DNA of 64,000 nt from Beroe forskalii (GCA_011033025.1 WFMF01000100.1:62001-126000); one strand, 5' to 3'. Counted from the stretch's first letter, positions 47,906 to 60,155 are shown. Translations and numbers: made by a program. The notes: generated by a model from the sequence alone, not told the origin.

Positions 47906-48156
47906 AGTTTCTATTTTCAGAAGATTATTGCGACCTCAGAAATTCGCAAATTTCACAGTGAAACAGAAAGAGCAATAACAGCCAGGCAAGACTGAATTTA
48001 TTTTAAGCTAAATCGAGGATGACGGACAAAGTCAAATTACACCAGGCAATTATCTATGATATCAGCCACCTTTTTCTATGATCTCAAGAGCAATATGATG
48101 TAATGTTGTAATGGTGTTACGGTGGTTCGATTACTAGCCAACCATCACAATAATAT

Positions 48157-48192
48157 CACCATTACTAACACCATTACTATCACCATTACTAT
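48157..48192. repeat. 12-bp tandem repeat (CACCATTACTAT)n
   Basis: Three imperfect head-to-tail units. Confidence 0.85.
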
Positions 48193-48638
48193 CAGCTGGT
48201 CAATAAATATACTAGGAGAATGGACCCTGCCTCTGAGAGACGGACCTGGTAAGATTTCCTCAGAAAATATTGAGCTGTGATCACAATTCACGATGGATCC
48301 TGCTCCTGAGAGACGGCCCTAGTAAGATTAAATTTTCCTCGGAATATTGTCAAGCTTATAGCAATCATCCTCAAAACAAAGATAGCTTTTATGACTTTGA
48401 CGCAACACAATATAATATCAGCAGCAGTATATTTTGATAAAATTTAAAAAATCACAACTTTAAAACACACTCTGCTAGCACTATAACACCAATCAGGATA
48501 ACACCAATCAGAATGATCCAGTAAAAGGGAGGGTCTAAGAGCACACCTTCATAACTCACATATATCACAGATTTCATTGGATATCTCCTCCCTTAGATTG
48601 CCAATCATTTCCAAACACCTTGCCATCATGATCATACA

Positions 48639-48674
48639 GCCAAAGAGGTGTGCCAAAGAGGCGTGCCAAAGTGG
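48639..48674. repeat. 13-bp tandem repeat (GCCAAAGAGGYGT)n
   Basis: Two full units and one partial unit. Confidence 0.8.
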
Positions 48675-51605
48675 TTGTACGATATATTCAAAGAAGAATG
48701 CGTATTTTCATGAAAAAACACTGTGGTTTTATGCAAGATTCAATGAACAAGTTCCAAAACCTCCGATTTAATTACAATGAAACTGGAACAGCTTTTTCTC
48801 AGTTTGTGTTTATATAACCGAACCTTAACACGTTATTAATCTAACGTTTTATACAGGTTGCAAATCATATAAATTATTATTATTATTTCAAGGAAACTAA
48901 CTCCTCTTCCGAGGCCACACCCTCAATAAGCTGATCTGCATAACATGTTGATCAACATAACATGGTGTAAACAGTAAATTATACAGAGTCTGTCATCCAG
49001 ATTACATCATCGTGATTCGGATTATAAGGCGAGGCACTCGGGGATTATTTATTTAATTTTATGCCTGATGTTAGAACCAATGTGGTAAAGGAGCGAACAA
49101 CTTTGTTTTTGCTTTAGATCATAATGTTGGGGGTCCTTTCAACCCTCAATTCGGTCCAACAACGATGTTTCATATCGCCTGTCAGGACATAATATTGTGT
49201 AAGTAAAAGCACTCGTATTACTAGCTATAGCCTCATTGAATTCATCAAAATATTGACTTTTGTACGAGTTACTACTTGTACTCTCAGAAACCATACAGAC
49301 ATTCACATACAGTATACAGTGTTTCAGTGTTCTGCATGGTTGATATGAATTATTGTGAGATCAGTTCCTCAGAATTGAGGGTTGAGGAGTTCACTCTTTT
49401 TAATACGAGCCACACCGAAGAAAATTCAACATTAACTGAAGTTAAACTCAACTCAATCACAACATAAACTGATTTGATATGATGGGCCAGGGATGTTGGT
49501 CACAACATTGCTTCAAGTTAAACTTCACTATCAAAAACATAAACTTTATGATGAATGATGACCACTCTTATTATAAACCACCATTATTTAAATGATGAAT
49601 TATAAATCACTAAATCTCGCAAATGAACATAAATCACCACTTCTTAATGAAGGAGCCGTGACCAACAGCTAAACAGACTTTAGTTGACACATTCATCACA
49701 CCCAACGATTTGACATAACGATTTTCCTAGAATTTGCAACAGATTTCTAAGAATTGGTTAATGCATAGCATTAAAACACTAAATTGAACCCACTCTTTGA
49801 TCCATCATTTTGATGAACTTTATGATCATAGGATGATGGGCTACAGTTGAAATATGTTATGAACCGCAAAAAAATATGAATGATATTCAGATTTCAGACT
49901 GAAATATTATTCTGAAAAGGTTACACCTAAGCATTTCGTTGAGAGCCTCCGAACTTGGATCGAAGCCAAGAACTAAAACTGAGATTTCCACTATTCAGTC
50001 TAAACGCAGGAATAATGAGACTTGCCAGCAATGGACTAAATCTGACCACGAGTACCACTTCATATATTTATAAAGAGTAGCTTAAAAGCTTAAACATCGC
50101 ATTATATGTTCCAGGACGATTCCACTCTAATTCTCTCCAACTTCCACTCAAACTGACGCCTGGTTAGGAAAACCACCAGTTCTGGCATCGCGCCATGTAA
50201 CAAGTGCTTTTACTGGCATGGTGCCCTGGTAAATCTTGGTTACCTACTTGTCACTTGATTCTGGCATGATTTCAGAATAAATCCAGGAAACTTGTTTTTA
50301 ATAATGAATGATATGATGCTCCCACACAGGATAAGTGAATCCTTCATCCACCAATCATGAAAAGTGTAAATGTATTATATTCTTACTCAAATTCTCCTGA
50401 ATCCTGTTTTTAATAATGTTTGACTATAATCTGTGATTTCCAACCGACGACCTTGGCTTTGGCAAAGTACCAACACACATCGCCCCTATGATATGAGGTA
50501 GGCATTACCCTCCAAAGTCCACTATATAGAAGTGTGTGTTACACACATGGAATAGAGAGGTTTGCTATAATACCAGGTGTGTTCATTACGAGGTCTCATG
50601 ATGACTCATTATATGTAGACACACTCAGATAATGGGAGATTGAGTGTGTTTTGAAGAGGGTTTCCAGGAATATAAACAGGGTCTTTGTTTTAAGTCACAA
50701 GACTTCGTTTAACAAAAGAGAGACCTTAAGTCGAAGCTAGAAAACAGAAGTCAGCTTTAAACAATAAACATCCAAGATTAATAAGATTCAAACGAAATAA
50801 TCAGAGCAGCGAAGTAACATCGAGTAGTGATAACATTTCACTGCCCTTACTTCTGAAAATAGATTTAAATAGTACCGGAAGACAACCAGAGAAGAAACGG
50901 AAGACAGAACGGGTGGGGTCTCAGAGAATGCAAAACTGGACGAAACTGATATCATTGACAAAACGTGGCTACAAGGCTGTTGACTGTTGGCAATCAGGAA
51001 ACCTCAAATTTAATATATCACATATCAGAACATAAAACCGAAACATTGCAACACACTATTCCAGAGTTCTGCTAAACCTACAGCAGATTACGCAGGCTTT
51101 GCTGCACAAAAAATATCCGGGTTGAGATTCCCAACAACTGCAGAGGAATGCTGCTATAAGGAGGACAGAGTGAGAGCAAGGAGAGTATGAAGAGGACTCT
51201 TTGGACCGCAAATGGACGCAGTTTTCCGGGTTTTGCAAGTATCAAATTAAATGCTAACAGCCTGGCCTGCTGCTGCAGGGAGAGGAGTCCAGGTTCCATA
51301 TGCCACATGTGATGTGCTTACTGTGCAACGTTTTAACATGATTAGGAACTCATGATTTACATTTACTATCCGTGTCGGATTGAAGCGACGGCCAGTCATG
51401 TGCGAAATCTTTATAAGAGTGCGGGTTTAAAAATACTCTTTTATTTAAGGAATGTGCTGGTGTGTCAGAGGAAACACGTGAAAAGAAAAGATGGGGTTAT
51501 CCTGTTATCAATTTATCCCGACGGATGAGTGGGCAACATAATATGACCTCTAGCTGAAGCTCTTAATGTATTACCTCTTTTAGAGGTTCTGTGTTCGATA
51601 CAAGA

Positions 51606-51675
51606 ATGAGAATGAAATGACGTCATCAAGAAAGTTAAGAATGTGAACTTGATGACGTTTTATAATCTATTTTTA
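51606..51675 (+). repeat. Paired-CRE palindromic element, copy 31 (rightmost)
   Basis: GAGAATGAAATGACGTCATC, GTGAACTTGATGACGTTTTA, ATCTATTTTTAG. It is the last copy seen before the gene-dense right end. Confidence 0.7.
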
Positions 51676-53901
51676 GAGCGGACAATATTTAGCGATTGCC
51701 AAGAGTTCTCTACGAAACCTTGGAACACAAAGTGATAGGGTGTTGTCAGGCCATGTCACTGGCAACGGGCCAAAAATATATTATATCACACAGTTCAGAA
51801 AATATTATATGATAACAACGCTTGCCGCATTTTTTCATAATAATCTAGAGGATTGCATAATATCAAATTATTACTCCGTTTTTAATATTTTATGTGACAT
51901 TTCGTTATAATATACTGAATATACTTGGCTGGAGTCCAAGTGTAACTCATCAAATGGTTGGGAATGAGATTACTTGAGGACATGCTGTCTCGTTCAGGGG
52001 AAGTCCAGTGTTCTTCTCGGGGAGATGTTAAAAAGAGGATCTAAAATTCTAAAAAGGGAAATGAGAGAAAACCTCGGATGTGTTTGTTTTGTGATAGAGT
52101 GATAGGTCAGCCGCGAAGATAGGAAATATGGAATAAATTTCAAGGGTACAAAAAAATCTTGTCTAATACTAATTCAGTTGTGAGAATCATATTGACATTT
52201 CTATGATTTCTTAGGAGACATATAAAGTTCCAATCTTCTGATTGATATTTGAACTGCCATCAATTCGGAACTAAATATGTTATGGCATAATTGAGTCTTC
52301 CAGAGAAAAGATGATTTATGCTTTCACCGATTTTCAAGAGCTCCATATGACGCTCACACCATTTACATTTCCATTAAGACTTGCTCTAAAAGCAAGACTT
52401 GCTCCTAAAAGCAAGGATGTTAAATCTAAAAGCTCGGATTCCAACGCCCAGCTGCTATTCGTCAGAAAGACTCAAAGCGAACCTACGCCCTTTATTTCTA
52501 TCATAACACACAATGCACAGTGTATTAACACTAAAAAGGAAGATAGACACACATTGGGGAATGTAGACACATTCACAGACTGACAGAGCCGGGAGTGTCC
52601 CGCATGAATATCGACCAACAAACGCACAAACACAAAAACCCACGAACCGACACACAAACACACTTTAAATCACACGCTGACATACAAACACACAAATCAG
52701 ACGCGCTAACACCCACGATAAAAACACTTCCAGCTTGCATACACCCAAAAAACATCTCCAAACTTTCTACAGAGTTTCACCGTGCTAGGATAGGGAGAGA
52801 TATAATAACATGTTGTCATCAGGTTTAAAAGGTGTAACACGACTACTACTGGCCACTAACAGGAGCTTTAAACTTAGTAATTTCCTCAGTGGCTGGTGAT
52901 AATTTCAAATAATTAAAATTTATATTCCAAGTTAATATAATTCAAATTCGATGTCGGTGGAGGCATGGCAGTGTTTGCTCATGTCGGCAAACCTATCGAA
53001 CAAGTTTTAAATGTAATGGAACACTGAAATATGACAATTGCATGCTCCAGGCGACTTTCAACAGTTCTTGAAAATTTTAACAACATAGAATGGGTACATG
53101 AGAAACATTGGTCCAGGATTTGATGCAAAAAAACTTTCAGCAAATTACTCATCAACTATTGGACAATGGGTATTGACTCTCACCGACAAAAGCTGCAACG
53201 GACCGATGTTAGATTTCAAATAACAAGACTATTTGAGCTGGAGAAATAGGAAATATCTAGGGGTTCATAAATCTTATTTCTAAAAATTGAAGTACAGCTC
53301 TTGACATAGAATTACAGCTCTTGACATTGAAGTGCAGCTCTTGACATTATTATCAGTGATCAGGGGATTACCCTTGCCGTCAATAAGGGGTCATCAGTCC
53401 CTGAATATTAACAAAAGAAGCCATCAAACTCCAATCACCATGGCCACCATAAAACACTTCAACCCGTAATATGAACAAAATTTCGTACTGAATAGGTTAA
53501 ATAAGTGGGTTAGGGTGGGGCACAGTTTAATATATAGATTAATGAGAATTCGGGTATCATTATATTAAGATATTATTATATTCCTTCACCACCGCCTCGA
53601 ATCAATATAGGAAATTGTGCTGATGAGAGAGGGGCATGACTCAGATAGCGACATATTCAAAGTGAAGGAAGTAACATGAACTAATCCGAAAGTTAACATT
53701 AAGTAGCAATATTATTAATCCAGGTGAATGGATGTTATGGATGACAATGGATGATTGATCCCACAATTCTGAACAGTAAGAACTTGCCCACTGTATGGCA
53801 AAACTGCCCGCACACACCGCAGAATTCAAAGAACGTTAACAATAAGACACAGATATATAAGTAACTGTGAATACAAGTGAAAGTAAGTAAAATTCTCTTA
53901 C
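51676..53901. other. Noncoding region, presumably intron or 3' flank of the minus-strand gene
   Basis: The minus-strand gene at 53902-54813 must continue to lower coordinates after its splice donor, but I could not find a convincing next exon here. A CA-rich low-complexity tract lies at 52610-52730, and a triplicated 24-bp unit at 53288-53349. Confidence 0.45.
53288..53349. repeat. About 22-24 bp unit in triplicate
   Basis: tgaagtacagctcttgacat recurs twice more with small changes. Confidence 0.85.
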
Positions 53902-54506
53902 CGTGACAGGTTTAGTCCCACTGGCATCCTCTTCTTTCGGCGGATTAACTGGTGTCAAAACATCCTCCAGGTCCTTCGGTGTCAATTCTTTGTTATCATC
54001 CGTCTTATTGACGGAACAACTGTTCGTCGGTGTCATACAGTTGTTGGTTGGTGTCATGCAGTCAGCAATAAAATCTTCCACTGCTGATTCAGCAAGTATA
54101 TTATCTGTTCCCTTGTCAGTGACAACAGCGCGAGTGTTGTCACTGTTGTTGTCAGTGTTGTCACTGGTGTCACCTTCCGTGTCACTTGCTCTGACAAATA
54201 CATCGTCATCGCACGTGACACCGTCGTGTTGTGGATCCCGAGCAACGGTTTCCATGGCGTCAATGTGATCTCTCAAAGGGGGCGGAGGGACGGCGTCTTG
54301 GAAGAAGGGGGTGGAGTAGACAGGGGTAGTGGGAGGGTCGTATTGAGGGGTGTCGTGATGGTGCATAGTGGGGGGCTTCAAGACGTCCTCAATGATCCGT
54401 ACGCGTCGTTTCAGGGGGGTTTCAAGATCAGGAGAGGGGGTTTCTGATCCTGGCTTTATCATCATTGAACTTGTGGAATCTGAAATGGAAGAAGTGTCAA
54501 CAGCTG
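53902..54506 (-). CDS. Unknown minus-strand gene, exon 2
   Basis: About 201 codons with strong protein-like bias and no recognised domain. It is rich in Ser, Thr, Pro and Asp: a run of TP/SP sites (ETPSPDLETPLK), a basic patch KRRVRIIEDVL, the proline stretch DAVPPPPL, a TSDNTDNNSDNT tract and the near-repeat CMTPTNNCMTPTNSC. Mostly disordered, many possible proline-directed phosphorylation sites. The 5' edge has a 3' splice site (GTTTTTAG) and the 3' edge a good donor (ACG|GTAAGAG) in phase 0, so further exons lie at lower coordinates. The frame also contains an ATG right at the 5' splice boundary, so a start there is possible if exon 1 is wrong. Confidence 0.6.
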
Positions 54507-54605
54507 CTAAAAACATTGATAGATTACACAACGACTTGATTTTAGATTTATATTAGACCCTGAGTGAAAACATTAGAGAACGACTTGATATTCTGGACTT
54601 AGAAC

Positions 54606-54813
54606 CTGATCGCACACTTTCACCACGACAAGGAAGTCCACTACTATTGATATCACTATCAATCACAAAGTCCCAACCTCTCATACCTTTTACATAACAT
54701 AGGTCCCCTATCACAACTGCCGCAACTTTTTCTACGCACATCTTAACAAACTTAAACCCCATGGCCAGCCAGTAAGAGTAGGTATTAGGGCCCCGGAGTT
54801 TGCAATCCATCAT
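54606..54813 (-). CDS. Unknown minus-strand gene, probable exon 1
   Basis: Opens ATGATGGATTGC (MMDCKLRGP...). About 69 codons, including the hydrophobic VEKVAAVVIGDLCYV and WDFVIDSDI. A donor TCAG|GTTCTAAG at 54606/54605 gives phase 1, which joins in frame to exon 2 across a 99-bp intron; another phase-1 donor a little further down (TCAA|GTCGTT) is also possible. Family not recognised. The join is my inference. Confidence 0.45.
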
Positions 54814-54954
54814 AATGTCAGGGAAGTAGGGGAGGGAGGAAACGTGTGGTGGGCGGTGGCGGCAGACGGAGGAGAGTAATTTTGAGAGAACTCGGAGAGA
54901 GAAACGTAACCAAACGAATACAAAAAGTGCTAATGTGTAGTGTATCGTGAGCTG

Positions 54955-54972
54955 AGAGGGTATATATAACAG
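54955..54972 (-). promoter_or_regulatory. TATA-like box upstream of the minus-strand gene
   Basis: TTATATATACCC on the minus strand about 150 bp before the ATGATG of exon 1, followed by a C/T-rich leader. Plausible core promoter position. Confidence 0.4.
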
Positions 54973-57164
54973 AGAGGAAAGCTTTGCGTCCAGTATCGTG
55001 TTAGTCAGGCTGTCATCAGGAGGCTGTACTCAACATACCACACCGTGGGTAGGAATATATAGAGCGTGTATGTGTGCTGCCAGAGTAGGGGATTATATTG
55101 AAATATTTCAACATGAAAAACTCATTAGAAAACATATGAAACACTCTCCCAATCACAGGGCACAGGGTTACATTATATCTAGGTAACCGGTAGTAACTTG
55201 TTAAGCAGTTGGAATATTTGGAGGCTATAATATATCAAGCTAGGGATTCAGTGTTCCGAAACAAGTTAATGTGGGTCACGTGACTTGGCAGCTAACTGTG
55301 GGATCTGTCAACAGAACCCAGTTAAAACTTATCCCTCATATATTACAGGGGAGATGAGGGGGAAGCGAGATCTCACGTTGTCGAGAAGTTGGGAGGTAGT
55401 TAAATCGTAATGGGTTGGAGAGAAGGATCGAGGGTGATGATTGGAGGATTGATTTGAAGAACATGGTTCTCTGGAATGACATTCCAACATGCGTGAGAAA
55501 ACAGCAGAAGCTAGCGAATAGCGACAAATACCAACAACAAATACTAACTAGACACGTTGGAGCAGTGATAACAGACGCTTATAGGAAGCCATCCTCAATA
55601 GCAAGTTTCATTTGATTGAGGAAAGGTTTCATCTTCACTGAAGACATCTTCAAATTCATCCTCAGCTCCAAATTCAACGGCAGTTTTTGATTAATGAGAA
55701 AAACTCCTTCACACCCACTAGAAGAGTTCAAAAGTTGCAAAAGGCTTAATTGCTCTGTCTGCATAAGGCATGTAAACTATGTAACACCGCTTGATTAAAC
55801 AACTGCAGCTCTAAAGGATTCTCTCAAAATGAAGCAATCAATTCCGACTATTTTCGAAAGATGTAGGTTAAATGCATCACTCTCACACCGATAATTTAGC
55901 ATCGATCCTTTTTTGGTAAAACAGACAACCCTTAGGAATACTAATATGACTTAGTAGCTGATTTTGGAGCAAATAGTCTGCAAAAAGAATCAATAAATAA
56001 GTACCGATACCAAGTATGCAGGATCCTGAATTTAATAAGGAACCAATACTTTGAGAATCTTAAGAATATGTTATTCTAGGTTTCTTTTCAGTTTCATAAC
56101 TTACCACCGCTGCAAGTATGTGCTCAAGCTTTCTTCCAAAAATTTATCTGATTCGGAAGTCCGTGAGTAGGACGTATTCTCTGATTCTTCTTTGAATAAG
56201 ATTCTGGAAAAATATCCTTAAAGAAAATAGCATTCTACTCTGGGCGGATTTCGCAAGCCATTTTGCAACAAAATACAACGAGGATGAATTCTTGACTCGT
56301 CCGTACAGTACGAAGAATGTTCCGCCTCTTCCACAGTCACAAATTTTATCCAACGCGAAATCAAATGGTGAGAGAGATTATTCAGTGAATATGCGCGTCT
56401 TTAGTGCGCGGCGCGAATAATCCAACTAGTCAGAAATTTGATTCTAGGTCACACACATTTCACATCACTTGAAATCTTTTTGTTGTTTGCAAAACTTAAT
56501 TCTTGTAAAAATTAAGTGCTGTATCTATTTCAATGGTTCAAAAACGTTTTCTCCGGAACAAGGGCATCGTTTGCCGCGCCGCGCACTCCTTAAGCAAAAC
56601 CAAAATTTTAATTAATGCAATTGATTTATTTGTTTATTACATGCTGTTGAGTGTTGCTTCTTGAAAATTGAAATTTTTTATTTTTAATATACGATTATAC
56701 GAATTGCGATTAATCTTACGTTCATTTTTAACCATCTGTGTACCTTTTAGAAATAAAACATTGAATAAAACTGAATGCTGTCAGAATGTATAAGTTTTGC
56801 AGATTGTTTGACTGATGTTTTGAAACTAAAAATCATTCTTTATTCACTGAATGTTGATAAAACATTTGAAAATTATTCCCAAGCAATTAGCAAAGCAATG
56901 TCTACCAACATGAAAATTAATGCATTGTTTTATTGTGACAATAAATGATGTTTGTAACAACTCTTGTCCTATTTATTATAGTCCTATTTCTGATCAAACT
57001 ACAAAACAAAATAATACAATCCCATTGTAATTGGTAGTACTGAACTGTGTTTATCTTCATTGTAAAACAACTGCAGCCTTCTTGATGCTTTATGTTTTCA
57101 AAAAAATGTGTTGATTTCTTAATTGTAAATGCTATAATAGGATTGTACAGATATTGATTCGGAA
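54973..57164. other. Intergenic region between divergent genes
   Basis: Separates the minus-strand unknown gene from PTRHD1. It contains one TCACGTGA (55276-55283) and a widely spaced GC-rich inverted repeat (56404/56575). Short ORFs on both strands are unconvincing. Confidence 0.6.
56404..56586. repeat. 12-bp GC-only-type inverted repeat, 171 bp apart
   Basis: GTGCGCGGCGCG (56404-56415) and its perfect inverse CGCGCCGCGCAC (56575-56586). These are isolated CpG-rich words in very AT-rich DNA upstream of PTRHD1 and may be paired protein-binding sites. Confidence 0.6.
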
Positions 57165-57497
57165 ATGACATCCCTGGTACAGTATGTTTTAGTGAGAAGT
57201 GATCTCTCCAAGACTTGGCCACTGGGTGCAATCATAGCCCAAGCTTGTCATGGTTGTACAGCTATTATTTATCAATACAGAGATGATGAAAATGTGATAA
57301 AATATACTGAAGATGTTGACAATATGCACAAATGTGTCTTGGGGATTGACTCTGAGGAAAAAATGAGGGATTTATCAGAAAAGCTTAAGATCAATGATAT
57401 TCACCACAAACTGTGGATTGAACAACCTGAGAACTGTGCAACGTGTATTGCTGTTAAGCCATATCCCAAGAATGAAGTCGAAAAAGTATTTCAATAA
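57165..57497 (+). CDS. PTRHD1: Putative peptidyl-tRNA hydrolase PTRHD1
   Basis: Complete 110-residue protein in one exon, ATG to TAA. PTRHD1 belongs to the Pth2-related family; its presumed role is hydrolysis of peptidyl-tRNA in the cytosol, though activity of this branch is less well established than for Pth2. Family marks: LVQYVLVRSDLS near the N-terminus, WPLGAIIAQACHG (residues 18-30, the Pth2-like W-P-x-G-x-x-x-A-Q-x-x-H loop), LWIEQPENCATCIAVKPYPK near the C-terminus, which matches the vertebrate protein almost word for word. It is shorter than human PTRHD1 (about 140 aa) only at the ends. An AATAAA lies at 57928-57933. A possible splice acceptor (TTGTACAG) lies 14 bp before the ATG. 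Confidence 0.93.
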   Translation: MTSLVQYVLVRSDLSKTWPLGAIIAQACHGCTAIIYQYRDDENVIKYTEDVDNMHKCVLGIDSEEKMRDLSEKLKINDIHHKLWIEQPENCATCIAVKPYPKNEVEKVFQ

Positions 57498-57998
57498 GTT
57501 CAAATTACTCAATTAATTGTAAGTTGAAGTGATCTCAGAGGTGAGAGGTATTCATTTCAAGTTTTCTGTATATTCTGTATAGAGCTCCCATAACTTTTCA
57601 TTTATGTTTAAAGATTTAGGTGCTTGGGAGTTTCAATGCCCTTCATTTTATCTTTATGTTCACATCTAAATCCTCACATGTACATTATAATGAAGCATGT
57701 TTATGTGGAATGAGAGTGGGTTTAAAAAGGCCCATATTTTTGCATGGCAACATTTCAATATTATGTCGTCAAGCCTTAACATCAGTTATATTGAAAGAGC
57801 TCCCTTTATTTTTGAATCCCAAAATTTCAAACCTCAGAATTATTGTCCCACATCAATATGTCCTATAAAGTATAAGGTAATAAGATATAATGCTATTTCC
57901 TAGTTGGAATCATATGAATTATCAATGAATAAATATTATTGATGAATTTGTCTTGTTGACATTGCTTGGGTCGTTCATTTATACATCCCTGACTAGCC

Positions 57999-59786
57999 AT
58001 GGAGAGTAGTGGAAATGTATTTGATGAGGGAAAACTACAGCAGATTTTCGAAAGTGCTCTGATTGACCAAAATTCCAATAAATTGCTAAGATGTAAAGCA
58101 GTTTTAGAAAAGATGATGAAACTTTTTACTTTAAACAAAGTTAATAATGAACAATTACTGGATAATCTTAATTCAACATTTCTATCATATGTTCTGGAAA
58201 GTCCTTCTGACAAAGAGGTTCCTGTTGGGATAATTGAGTTTGGTGAGTCTGCTGATGAAAATGCCAAGTATGAGGTGTATCCATGTTCTGAGATCATGAA
58301 CATAGTTGCAAAGTATCAGGAAGGTGAAAAAGAATTCACCAGAATGATACGAATTCATACCAAGCATGGACAGATATTTGTTCCAGCAAGAACAAGTTCA
58401 AATGAAAAAAGTACTGAAAAAAATCAGCGCAGGCAGAAGAGATTTGAAATGTTTTTGAGTGCTTGTAAATCTCTGCTGACAGATGATAAGGCAAAGTTGT
58501 CCAAGTTGGATAAATCTGAGCAATGGGATTCCGAAATAATAAAATGGGCAGGGAATTTTGCTTCTAATATTGAGCATCCAAAGAAGTACCCAGATTTCTT
58601 TATGGATAGGAAGAGGAAACAGGTCAGAACTGAGAATCAATGTTCCAAAAAAGTTTTGACACCAAGTGAAGAAGCTGTTGCTGATGCTGAGACAGACAAG
58701 ACAATATCTGCCAGTGATGTTTGTGAAATGATTATGAGCATCGATTCCTCCTCAAATAATATTCCCAATCAGAAGGGTTCTTCTAATTCAAAAGTTGGCC
58801 ATGTTAAGACTATGCCAATCACTCAATCCACGAGTATATCTTATAATCAGGAACCTCAGGAGAATAGCAATGTTTGGTCAAACAATGTCAGGTTACACGG
58901 TGCTGCTGAACCCATTGATCACAACTCAAATCAAGAAGCAGTGGATTCATATTACCACAATTCTACAACAGTTGATGGAATGAATTCTTACATTCCTTCA
59001 GTACCAGTTGCAGTGCAATACCCACATCCCAATGATCAAGTAGTGAACCATGCCCAACAGAATCAGAAGGAAGTGCTTTCAAATTATGAAGTCGCTCTTG
59101 TCGAAGGAGAGCACTATGCATGTTGGTTCGATTCACAGAACTCCGACAGCAAGTTTTGTTATGTAAAGGTTAGAACGGCCATATTTGATTTTTTGATGAT
59201 TGAAATGTTTTATTGACTGAGCAGATATCCTTTGTAATTGAAAATTTTCACTAATTTAACGAAAAGATTAACTGATTTTTTTGAATTTCAGTTACAAAAG
59301 AATCCTAGTAATTCGACCAATTCTCAACATGTTCCCTACAAGACAGTGAAGTCTGGTCAGAAACAGCCTAATGTTATCAGGATTCCTTTCGAAACTAGCT
59401 CAGTTGATTTTGTAAGGCCAAAAATTGATTTCGTTAATGCAATGAAAGGAACCAATGTCAAGAATACTCATCCAGTACCGACTAATTTGCATCCGCCATG
59501 GAATCCCAATTATGAAAACCTCTTCATCATGAAAGCTGGCAAGGTTGGTATTGATCCCGTTGATTCCAGTCTTCCATCCCTAACTGAAAAATTGTCCTTT
59601 ATCTAATATATTTTATTGTATAATCACACAGTGTATAAATGGTGTTACTCTGCAATTAAATTTCAGAGTGTTCCCATACCACAAGTAGGAGGTCATATGC
59701 TGACAAGAGTGAAAATCTGGAAATATGCCCACAGAAAGACTAGCAAATCCTGTGTCTTCCACTTACGAACTCCCTCGCCCAATTGA
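57999..59786 (+). CDS. Three-exon gene of unknown function (513 aa)
   Basis: Exons 57999-59168, 59292-59543 and 59667-59786, all phase 0, separated by two 123-bp introns with GT...TTTCAG borders. The start has a strong Kozak context (GCCATGG). I do not recognise the family. Residues 1-150 look folded and helical (KLQQIFESALIDQ, a LLDNLNSTFLSYVLESP region, then MIRIHTKHGQIFVPARTS), 150-210 are charged (RRQKRFEMFLSACKSLL, KWAGNFASNIEHPKKYPDFF, DRKRKQ, a possible nuclear signal), and the C-terminal half is Asn/Ser/Gln-rich and probably disordered. The final exon ends in HMLTRVKIWKYAHRKTSKSC. The clean phase-0 joins and conserved reading make a real gene likely. It lies between PTRHD1 and BUB3 on the same strand. 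Confidence 0.8.
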
Positions 59787-60034
59787 AGGGAGGACTCCTA
59801 TGTTAATTATTCAGAGATTTTGTTATTGGCAAATCAATTTTCCTGATTTAACCCGCTCCTTGATGTATTCCTATTATTTGATGAATTTCTCTTGAAATTG
59901 ATTTTTTAAAGGCAATGTTTTTTAAACTTTAAAACCTTAAAAACTTATTTTGAAAACTTGAACGTTGTTTTAAATTTGTTTAATTATTCTCTTGTATCAA
60001 TCGAGGTGTTAGGAAGAAGGCTATGACATGATTC

Positions 60035-60040
60035 AATAAA
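60035..60040 (+). terminator. Poly(A) signal candidate for the 513-aa gene
   Basis: AATAAA about 250 bp after its stop and 115 bp before the BUB3 ATG, which leaves very little room for a BUB3 promoter. Confidence 0.5.
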
Positions 60041-60155
60041 TCAACCTAATGGAGACCCTATTCTCTAATTTAATTAAAGGAGTCATCTATTACTGAATCA
60101 AATATTTCGTTGATGTTTTTTTCATCATTTCAATTACAGCTCACCTGTTTAGAAC

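Larger units (their letters stand above)
47562..51605. other. AT-rich noncoding stretch with small tandem repeats
   Basis: No supported gene. Tandem duplications at 47862-47905, 48157-48192 and 48639-48674 are listed separately. Confidence 0.55.

Noticed and set aside
53340..53400. Possible further copy of the paired-CRE element (tgacattattatcagtgatc)
   Set aside because: Resemblance is limited to one half and could be chance.
53903..54556. Plus-strand ORFs across the minus-strand exon 2
   Set aside because: They mirror the Ser/Thr/Pro-rich minus frame, which has proper splice borders.
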